Source: Antedon mediterranea (Eukaryota; Echinodermata; Crinoidea; Comatulida; Antedonidae). Taken from it: a stretch of DNA of 64,000 bases. Every line of letters begins with the position of its first letter. The stretch's first letter is position 1. Shown here one piece after another: positions 12,901-24,900 of this stretch. The position numbers and the translations under genes were made by a program. The stretch lies in contig NC_092680.1 in NCBI RefSeq assembly GCF_964355755.1, positions 8,967,001 through 9,031,000 on the forward strand, read 5' to 3'. The notes below the pieces were generated by a model that saw nothing but the letters and a program-made list of their open reading frames with translations, was not told the origin of the DNA and ran no database searches.

Positions 12901-15900
12901 ATCAGGCGGTTAATAAAATCAGTACCGAAAGTACGAACCAACTTTATATACCATCGAGTAAAAATTCTAAAAGTTACAGTAAGGCGCGATTTACCGAATT
13001 TTGCCCTTACGTAAATTTATATATAGATGACAGGCCCGTATGCAGCATTTATAATGGGGGGGTGCGAGCGAAGCGAGCAACAATGGCTGGGGGCCAGGGG
13101 GCCGCCAAGAGCCCCCGGTCAGGGTCCAGGGGCCGAAGGCCCTGGCAAAATTTGCGTTATTTGACGTTCTAAAGACTGATGTAAGACTCTCTGTTGTGGC
13201 TTGGGCTAGTTGAACGATGGACACCAGAACTTAACGCTTTCATGATGAGGCCAACTCAGCAGGGGTGGCGCCAGGATCTTCCCGACGCGGGGGCTACATT
13301 CCCCGACGAGGGGGATATGCGAACGAAGCGAGCATCACTAGGCTGAGGGCAAGGGGCCACCAAGGGCCCCCGGTGGGGGTCCAGGGGGCGAAGCCCCCGG
13401 GAGCAACGCGTTCTAGCGTCATTTGAGGTCTTTTTAATCAGATTTAGGGTAGCCATTTTTTCCATTTTTTATAATGCATAAATAAAATACTGCGTGCAAA
13501 AAAACGATGCGCGATGACTGTTTCAATCCATATTTTTCAATTTAAAAATAAAAGTTCAAAGAAAATTTAGAAAAATAGAGTTGGAGGTCCCGGAAATTGG
13601 ACTTATTATACTTCAAAACATGAAAAGAAATATATAAGTCCCTATCATGGGTTGTGACTGAGCTAAGAAATGTTTGAAAAATAGAGATGTTAGGTCCCGG
13701 AAAATGTACTTCTTGTTTTTCGAAATATGACCAGCTTTATTGTTGGGGCTGAGCTAAGACAATGTTTAAAACTAGAGCTGCAGGTCTTCAAAAAATTGCA
13801 TTTTATACTTTGGAAACATCAGGCCTAGAGACTTAAAAAACGCAAGCGTAGACCTTTTTCAGTCGGGGAAAAAAGTTTATTCCTCCCAGGTGTATGCATG
13901 CGTACCATCTGGACTTCCGAGTGGTGAGAAATTCATGACATACAGGATATTGAAAATGTAATAACTATAGCTATAATGTTGGCTAAGCGAAAATGGCATG
14001 TTTTTTTGTTTAGTAATAATGGATGAAAAATTTATTTTAGGTGCCCCACGGTACAGAAGGTTACTTGTAAATTAAAAAATTGGTGAACAAACGAACAATT
14101 AACATAATTCGTTTTTGCTGTAGTGTAGCGTACGTCGACGCAGTACACGACGTAACCGTCGGTAAACTTCGCCTGGAAAATAACACATTACACATTTTGG
14201 TCCCTGGATGAAACTTGATATCACGCGTCTCGACCCAACGTTGAACGATTCGTACAAAGGGATACCGCCAGACAAGTGCGTACCTAGCTATTGTTTAGTA
14301 GTAAGTTAGATCGCTGGCAATAATGAATGCATATAAAGTGCATAATATCACTCTGACGTACTCTCACGGTCAATGAAACGTCGCGGTTTTCTAGGCGCTG
14401 AAGCTAGCTACGAAGTGAACGCGAACGCTTTTTACTGTATATTATATTCCCCGACAAAAAGTACACGTGTTCCCTTCGGTAACCGTCGGTAAACTTCGCC
14501 TGGAAAATAACTACATTACACATTTTGGTCCCTGGATGAAACTTGATATCACGCGTCTCGACCCAACGTTGAACGATTCGTACAAAGGGATACCGCCAGA
14601 CAAGTGCGTACCTAGCTAATGTTTAGTAGTAATAGTGTCTGTATTTCCAGACACGTCTTTACCGCCGGTTAAGTTGTCTGTATTCTCCAGCAAACACTTT
14701 ACCGCGTACCGCGTACATGAAGCGCTAAGCTATTGCTTGTCGTCACATGATCGACTGCGCATGTTTTACATCGAGTTTGTAGTCAGTTCAGATTCCGTAA
14801 TTTAATTACCGGTATTTTTTCATTTTATATTAGCATATTTTTGTTTGTATACCATTGATAATGTAAATTTTGTATATATATAATGATATTGTCTTTAGTT
14901 AAACAAGACAAGAAAAAATACCAACCGAGGAAATAGTGGACCTTTTGGGACTTGGGGGGGTGCGTCTGCACCCAACGCACCCCCCCCCCCCCTGGATACG
15001 GGCCTGGATGATATATAAATAATTTAGACAGTGCTACGCAACACAATTGATTTACATAACACTGAATAGCCCATCAGATACAGTGTTTACATACTTAGAA
15101 TGTTGGATCAAAACCTGGGCCTAGGAGGTTATATTTTGTCAGAGATATTTGTGTTTGTCCACAGATAGATATGTGTCACAGACAACAGGCCAGGATCCCA
15201 ATTTTAGGCTGTCAATACTACAAGATGGATCCTTATAACGATTCTTGATCGTGATCGATTGATTGATTTTTTTTATGACAGGGGTTGCAGCTTACATATT
15301 ACAGTTTCTCTTTTAATTGTCAATAACTAATTATCTAACTTAATTAGTAAACAGGTTACAAGTAGTTAAAATCAGTACCGAAAGTATGTACCAACTTTCT
15401 ATACAAGTTACGTGCAATTTACTGAACTTAATGAATATAGAATATAGACACTTGTGTTATAAGTGCATAGAGGATTTATGCATTATGTACTGAATAAGTC
15501 CAATTTAGTATTATTCTTTATCTTAAATCTTGTTTTAGTATTGGTTTTAGTTATTTTTTTTTAGTTCTTGCTTCATCTCCCTACGTGAGCAGTTTGTTGA
15601 TGTAATGGATGAACTAACAGAAAAACTCATCAACTACCATGTGATAACTTTAAGCACGATCTTACTTCACGATGCAGAAAGCCACAACTACACTGATCAA
15701 CGGGCATTCTATGAGGTATCATAATGCACAGTTAACAAACACTTTCATCATACTTCACACACAAAGTTTAATGGCGCTGTAGCTTGTCATCTAATGCCAA
15801 TGTTCAGGGTCCACCACCCCCTAAGCCTTGAATGACTGTATATTCATCTATCCTGTAATTAATTACTTGCTGTTGGATGTGTATGAAATGATATAAAATT

Positions 15901-18900
15901 ATACAGAACTTTTGCTTATAGATCAACAAAACTATGGAATTCTATACCAAATAACATAAAATCAGAACTCCATAATATGTCTTTGGCAAGTTTTAAATCT
16001 TCACTATAGAAAACATATATGTATTTACGTTTTTGCCTTCACAATTGTAAATAGTTTTGTATCTCTTTTCTTTTTGTTATAAAATATGTTTACTGAACCA
16101 CTGAAATCAGTACATATGTATTGAAAGTGTATTTCAGTTTAAAAGAGAAGCAAATAATAATAATAAATAAATTATACTATTTGGTAATCATTGTAAATGC
16201 ACCATCATGTTTTTATCCATTGTGTCCACCAACCACTCAGTGGTGGTACGACAATATCACTATATACAGTACTATTAATTGAATATATACAAAACTAAAC
16301 AAAGTATACAAAAGGATTGTCAAAAGCTAACTTAATCACTCTTAGCAGACTTTCATTTATATACTCATGAGGCAAAACTCTCCCTTAGCAGAAATGGTCC
16401 ACAGGCCTGTCAAGAGTGACTGCCCATAAAACAATTGTAATTTGATTATATTAACTGCCCATCAAATACAACCCAAGGGTACTATTAGGTCATTTACAAC
16501 AAGGTCACCTGGACAGCTCATGAAAATTCCTACATGGTTTTCAGCAATTTCTGTAGTGAAGTGTCTGTCACACTCCAGCTGGCCTCTCATGTGTGTCAAG
16601 ATAAACAATCAGAACTGGTAAATTGTTTAAAACAGACCAAGATTTATTACCCGGATTTTTTCAAAAACCCGGGTGAAATGGACTGATTCTGCTAAGGGAG
16701 TGAAATGCCTAATGTACTGGATATACAATTAATGTTATATACTTTCACTACAATGAATTAGATGTTAAACTTTCTATGAATCACTGTTGTATTTGTTTAT
16801 ATTGATTTAAATTCTATATATTCATAACTTTCTATCTAATGTTTTAGGAGGAGCGGTGCTCTTTTTCTGTTCAAATGTACCACTTGCATATAGAGTCGAT
16901 CAAGCATGACTGGTCCATTTGGTTACCAAGCAACTTGATGCAAAAGATGTTGATGCGTGTTGTAGAATGTTCATTGTCTAAAATAGCATATCGTTATTCA
17001 CTTTGTAAGCCATCTTATAAGCGAATGCGACAAATGAGGTGAGCAATACATACTCCTAAATCGATAGAGGGCGCTATATTAGAAAATCAAACCCATAATT
17101 GGCAGGTATATCCTTATATTTTTAGAAAATAGGTATATCACTTTCCAGTCTTAGAATATGTGCATTTTGTGTTTGTTAAAGCTCTGTCTACACTATCAAA
17201 CTTTATGTGACAAAAAAATGATCACTACCATATTTGGGAATATCACTACCATATTTGTGCACATCACCCTTTTTTGTCAAACTAATTTGATAGTGTAGAC
17301 AGAGCTTAATCTAAAGGCAGGTAATGCGAAAATAATAATGGACCTACAAAAAACAATATTTAGGAAACAATTGGAGAAACAATGTATTTTGACAGAACAT
17401 AAGAACTTGGTGGAGATTCACAGGAGGAGACCTGGGACATTTGCAAAAACATTGTTCTCATGAGATACAATAACAATAAGTTTTTAGCCACTACTCCACT
17501 AGATAGGTTGCCAAAAATGTACTTTATATTCAATTATATTGAACTTTTTTTTCTGCAGACATGACATCACAGCTTTACTTTTCATTATCTACAACCACAT
17601 GTTCTCATTCTGTGACTCAGTTTGTGATCTTCTAGGCCAGGCTGATTTTCACAGCTCTTGTCAGTGTCTTATCAGGGCTCTAGCTGTGGTCACATCGCCA
17701 CTTGATACCCTCTGTGAGGCATTCCAGGACGGCCTAAAACATGAGGTTTCTCAACAAATGTCTATTATTCCATCTTGGTTGCAGGCATTGGCTCCTGATT
17801 TATTCCCATTAGATGTTATAAAGTAAGTTTATGTAAATTCTCAAATTTGTAAAAGTTCAATAGTGTGTAGTCAGATACAGATAATACCAGCAGTCTAAAA
17901 TGTAGTGACAAGGAAGATGGCATAACAAACAACATTTTTCTGTTTCATTCTGTAAATAGTGTAGGCCAGTATGTAATTTCGTGTCATTTTTTTGTTAAAA
18001 GCAAAATTCCAGCTGATTTAGTGTCTTTAGGATGTAAAGTAATGAAAAAAATATGTTGCCATTTTTTTTAAAAAGCTTAAGGGTGTCAAATCCAAGATGG
18101 CCGCCAATATGTAAAATATCCAATAAATGTACCATATTGGACAAAGTAACACCCATTATGAATAATATTTTAAGTTCATATGGGTTCTCTGCTATATAAG
18201 AATTATTATAAACCTATATTCATTAGTATTCTGACATTTTGAATTTCAAAATGGCCGCCATTTTTAAAAAATGGATTAAATTTCTTATTAAAACATGTGC
18301 AAGTTATGACGTTGATTGAAATCACATAAAATGATAGGCCTATGACAACAACATTGGTGATTAACACAAAATGGCGGCCATTTTGAATTTTAAAATGGCC
18401 GCAATTTTTTTAAAATGGGTTTAATTTCTTATTAAAACTTGTATAAGTTAAATAAAATTAGATTGAAATATACAAAATGATATGCTTATGACAACAACAT
18501 GGTGATTAACACAAAATGTTGACCATCAGGAGGTCTACAGTACTGACAGTACACTTCTTCATATTAAAACATCTCATAAACTTCTTCAGTTAAATGACAA
18601 CTAACTCTGCCAAAGTCCTTCAATGAAATATTTCTAATCTTGGATGCGATACAGTAAGTTGACCTTCCTTCGTTCTCTACTGCTGTATCCATCAAACTTC
18701 CACAGACCTTGTTCAGAAACAAATTAGGATCCCATATAGACAGTTTGCCTTCTACAAGACTTTTACCAATGCCTCAAACATTTTCTGTCCAATTTCATCA
18801 TGCCATGGCCAACAAACACCTTTGTGCGAATTGCAGCATTCTTCATTAATCGGGATATCATCTCTCTTTAAATGTTAACTAGATTTGCCAGCTCTGATGA

Positions 18901-21900
18901 AATCATTAATTTGTGTTATTCCAATGATACCACGCTCAATGACCCTGATCAATTGATGTAAATCCAGCAAGTCTCACACATACATGTCCTCTCATATACA
19001 TACCATACTGTATATAGGGATATAGTTTAACCACATCATTTAGATTTCGTCGACTCTCTGTATTCAAGTTAATATCTTTATGATCAGCCTCTTTCAAACA
19101 AAATGATACTTAACTTAGAATCTCTTTCTCCGTCTGCATTTGTAGAAGCAAGTTGTAGAGAGAAAGCAGAATTAGTGTTCTTTTGTCCTTTACAGATGTT
19201 TTCCATTTAAGATATTTTTGTCCCGATTTGTGTCACTAGTTGTATAGGTAATACAAGTTCAGTTTCAACAAAAGCACTTGCCTCAACACTATTTTCACAA
19301 TGCTACATGTCCAACCAAAAGCCATATAGTTCACCGGGTTGACATAATAATTGCTTTTTGATGTCATCTCTGTCCACCTCCACTCATCTCGGGTAAGAGT
19401 CATCACCAGGCATTCTTGTCTTTCCCTAGTACATGGGTTTTTATACCACAACCATGTGCACTCATCAAACCAGTGTATAATGCTGGTCTGTCTGTAGGGG
19501 GTACATATCTAATGAAATTGGTTGAGATTGTAGAAGATGAGAAGTAGGAGTTCATTCATTTACAAGGTTATTTATAGGCAGAGCTTTATCTGTATTTCCT
19601 TCAAGCTTCTGCCAAAAGTTGATAGGTTGAAAACTTACCAACCATACTGGTGACTATGGCTCTGAAGGTTCAGACATTGAATTACATAGCAATAACGCAT
19701 TTATTATTTAACATATTTATACAGGATTTCACAATAAGGTATAAATGCACTTGTTTTGTATTGTGGTCCTGTCTCCTGTCAAGTTTCAGTTTCATGAAAA
19801 GAAATGAGATCTGTAATTTAGAATCTATATAAATTATGGTTAATTCTGACATAGGCGAGCACAATGGAAAAACTTTGGAACAAATTTCTGCCTTGGATAC
19901 CTACCTGAACTATCTCAGGTGTACCGCGAAATGTAAAACAGTTTTCACTATTACGATATTGTTCCATATTTCTATCTTAGGAATATATTATAAAGAGTTT
20001 TAAAACAAAATTTCTGATTCATCGGTAGATTTTCAACTCAATTTCAATTGTACGCGGTCAAAGTAATTTCCGGGTTCACGATGAGTTCACAGGTTCACCT
20101 TGCAACTACCTGGTTTCAGTAAAGTTGGTCGTTAGTGGCTATTAGCTATTTTAGTTTTTTGTTTATTTTCGGATTGAACCACGCGTGTGAAGGTACAGTA
20201 GTTAAAAATTAAAATCCCGATAGCCGAGTTTTATTGAGTAAGCTGGCAGGAATAACTGTAGGCTATCTGTGTCCCATTAGGGCCCATATTGCAAGCCGTC
20301 TAAAACATCTTCCTTCTTGGGCCGAAACGGCCTACACTGTCGCGGAAGTTAGTTTCAAAAGATGTTTAAATTAAATAATGTATTATGATGGTATTTATTT
20401 GAATAAACGCCTCCCCAATAAAACACTTTGAATAATAATCGCCTACACCCCCTCCCCCCACCTACCCAACTATCTAATAAACGCCCATCCACATTAATTA
20501 TACACACAATATTGTATATACTATTTATAATAGAATTCATTACACTGTTAACTATAATTTACCAAGCATTTGTTATAATTTTTTACCACTTTTCATATCT
20601 ATTAGAGGATTTTATTTGATTATAAATGTTACGATATTATTAAGACTAAAAAATCCCTCGAATAAGCAACTCCCTCAAATGAACTCTGCCTCCCCACATC
20701 CCTATAAAACAATAAACACTATACTTTAAAATGTTATTAATCATCTAAGACACTGTGAAACAGAGTAGGTTTAGTTTTTCGAATGTCAAGCATTTTCAAT
20801 AATGGTAACCGACAGAAAACGTACAAGGAGAAGGTCCTTCTAAAACCTTTTTACCCGAGTCATTATCCTTCCGAGAACCTTAGTTTACACTTCCTAGAGG
20901 GGAGCGAGCGAACTAGATGTCTAACCCTCTAGTTAGACGTAATTGTTGTTGAATATTTGATATAAATTGTTAATTTGTTCCATACTTTTGCAACTCCAAC
21001 TTTGAACGATTATTTAATTTTATAGTCATAGTGGGGTATTATATATCTGTTATAGAGGACATTGACAACTTTAGCCTTATATTTACAATTTACAATCCTG
21101 TGAGAAGTGACAATTTTAGAACATTGTGTACAAACAACAATTTATGCACACATATTTAAAAAAAATTATTTAAAGAATTTAATTTTTAGTGGCGGCCATT
21201 TTGAAATCCAAGATGGCCGACAGATTATCGCTTTACATAGTTAGGATTGTATAATGGGTACAGTAATACCATCAAAACGGACTTGTTCCACATTAATAAT
21301 TTGTATTATTGATGATATTCTGATTTTTAATAGGGTTATTTGAATGTTGGCGGCCATCTTGAATTTGGTCCTTTAAATGTCTTTTGAAAAAATGGCAACA
21401 TATTTTTTTTCATTCCTTATATTATCAAGATATGAAATAAAGTCAAAGTTTGCTTTTAACAAAAAATATACACGACATTCATATAAACGACATACCAGCC
21501 TATACTAAAAGTGGGAATTCTCATTGGTTTTTGACAACAAGTGAAAATCATAGTTTAATTGGAATTTGAAATTTTTTAAAATAGCATATTCAGAGTGTAT
21601 AGTACAAACAAAACTGATGCCATTTTATTCAATGTCAATTTTGTTTTTCAGTTTCTCTAGTTTACCTGATAAAACTGCTGTTCATTTAATTGTTTCTATT
21701 CTTAGTAACCAACCAGGCGTCAGCTTATCACTGACCTTACAAGTAAGTACTACATTTTGTGTAATGTCACAATATTTATAATATATGTCATCCTACTGTA
21801 TATATCACAAGTAGCTCATGCATAAATTCATTTTTATACAATAAAACTCCTCATTTGGTACACCCATTTTCAAGAGACATCCACATTAAGGGAACACCTT

Positions 21901-24900
21901 GTTTAGTCCCGCCCAAAGGTGTCCTCTTAATAGGCTCTCTACTGTACTTTATAATTTTTATAAACGTCCATAACAATAAGCTACATTAATTTAATTTTAA
22001 TTATTAATTACTATTTCATTGATAGGCATTGACAATGAGAAAATCTCTTCTTGCAAAAATCCTGTGCCAGAATCTTGGTATAGTATATGTTTGTTTATAT
22101 AGAAAATTGTTTGTTGTTTTGGATATAAGATTATATTTCTTAATGCCATTTTAATAATATGTAATGACATCATAGTTATTAACTTTTACTACAAATCAAC
22201 CAGAGGCCAATTTTCCGTTTTTGGGTCATTTATTTTTGTCTTTGTATAAGTGAAATTATGTTTTTCTAGTTTTTTTTCTGTATAAGTGAATATCTGTAAC
22301 TTGATCAAAATTAGACTAAGCATTTCATTTCTTAATCATTAATAAATGGTACTGCATACTACAAATCATGTTTTGTTTTGCTTCTTCTAGATGATCTCAA
22401 TGAACAGTCTTCATGTGTAGGCCTCGGATGTTCAGGTTTGAAGTGTTTATGCTCCATGATGCAGCCACAGAAATCAATATTGATGCCTATAGCAAGACTC
22501 TTTGCCTCCTGTACTGAACAGCCTCAATGCCTTGCCAGCGTATTGGTTCCTATCATTAAACAGTATGTTCTTCATTATTACTAACACCAATACATTCTCA
22601 CTTTCTAGATTTTAAAACACCCATGATGATGATTCTGAAAATAATTGGTCATGTAAAAGTTAAACTTTGACTTCCACAGCTCTGACATCTCAAAAACTCT
22701 TTAACTTTGTGTAGCTTTGATATTCTTAATGATTATGCATTTCAGAGGAGGTGGTTGTGGCAACTTACCTGGCAAGAGAGAAGATGTCCCACCTTGGCTC
22801 TCCTGTATTAAAGAACTGTTTGCACAACAGATTCAAAGGTAAATGAAAATAAAATCATGTTCTGGTCTGCAGAACTGGACAGCTTTTATTTTTTACATTG
22901 CCTTTAGTTAAAAAATGTTTTATCTCCTGTACTACAGATTGATAATGAACTGTGTAAAGGATATAGTTAAATTAGATGGAGAATGTAAAACAAAGATAAA
23001 CACCATGTCCAACCTTACTCACCTACCTTGTGGTTGCCCACTTGCTAAGGAACGAAGAGAAAAATACAAAGGTAATTAACACACACAATTTCAATGGAAA
23101 ATAGAAACCAGGTGAATACTGTACTAATACAAGTTTTTAAACAAATTCACTAACTTAAAGTATACATTTTTTTTCTTAGATGAAGAACAAATACTTAATT
23201 CAGCAGCAGAAAATCTGTTGTCCAGACTCTCGCAAGTGATCCTATGTTTTTCTGCTCCATTGTGTCTGGTTTTCCAGAGCCTACAAGAACAAGTTGATCA
23301 AGAGAACAGCTCTAAAAATGCTGTGGCACTTGAGGTTAGACCGTCTTTTTATTGCATCCTAACCAGATGATTAATTAAATAGCTATACCAACTTATATAT
23401 AATAATTTATTAAATGAGCCTCAGATCGATTGGAGAACTGTAATGTTATATATTGACGCTCCCTCATTAAAAAAAGTTCTGGATCAGCAGGTTTTATCTA
23501 AATTTGGTCATTACTGCTGTTAACTCTGCAGGTTTGCTGAGCATACTGTACTACATACTTTTTCTGTAGCACAAATTATTCCTAATGTGAAATCACTGAA
23601 ATATTATACTAATTGCTTTTACACATAAAGTATATTATTAATAATAATAGTATTACTGACATTCACATTTTTTCAGGTGCTTTGTTGGTGTGTTTGGAAT
23701 ACATTGAGAACAGAGTCTTTTGATAGCAGCAATAAATCAGCCTTGATTACCTTAAAGCGTGCTTCAGAAATGACGATGGAAGCACTTTCTATGGAAGGTG
23801 AGTAAACTATTGGCAGCAGTGAAACAGAATGCTCTAAAATAAAAAAATACTTTTGATGTCTGATGTTTTCATAGTTACCAACCTCAGAGATTTGTAATGT
23901 GTGACAGACTACACCTTTTTTGTGATATTCTTAGTGTTGATTCTTTTTTTGGAGGGTAAAAATTAATCGCAGCCCGGGATTTCCCCTTTTATAAACGTAC
24001 ACAACATCATGTCACTGAGTCGTGTTAGTCCATCATCACACGGTGACCAGGAAAAGATGTTCCCTTATATTATATATTTTTGTTGATATGTGTGGTGTTT
24101 ATTAATGAATACTTGCATAACTGTTTTATACTTTTTAATAATAGTGATAAAAAATTATCATTCATAAACTTCTGCTAAATGCGAGACAAATATGTGGTCA
24201 TGCATGTGTTTGTTCAAAATGCGTGTTTCATTAAAAATCACTTTGAAATGTGGGACTTTCCCGTATGATGCAGTTGGTAACTATGCGTTTTGGAGAAATG
24301 TAGAAATGCACATACATATATTGTAAGAGAGTTCACTGCACATTATTCCACCAAACTGCCACAAAAGCAAATACATACAAAAGTTATTTTATTTTTCCAG
24401 CTGATGAAACTGATTACCCATCCCATCCTTTGAGTTCTGATTGGTTAAAGGACCTAATAGCCATGACAACAAAACACTGTACACAAGAGTAAGTTTTTAA
24501 TTTGTTGTGAAAGTACACCCTTCACAATTTTATTCACCACTTTTCCCCCAACTCCTCCTAATTTACTAATGTTTTTATTGTACAATACTAGCCAGCTAGC
24601 AAACTCCAATCCTCATCAAGTAGAGGATGCACCATTGGTTTTCCAGGAGAAGTATTACATGGGAATGGCAGTTGATATGGCAACCAATGAACAAGGTAAA
24701 AGTAATATTTTCTTTCAAGTATTAACAATTTCACAAAGGGAGCTAACCTAAACAACATCTTTAAAGATAATGTTTTAATTACAAAAAGATACATTTTTTT
24801 TCAGGTGCAAGAGATTTGATTTTTATCAACAAGTTAATAACAAGAAATTGTGTAAGTAAGATTTGTATAGAAAGCTTTTAAAATAACCTCAAATTGCAAT

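Noticed and set aside
12991-13465. Pro/Arg-rich open frames on the minus strand
   Set aside because: They come from the GC-rich repetitive end of the TIR element and have no recognisable domain.
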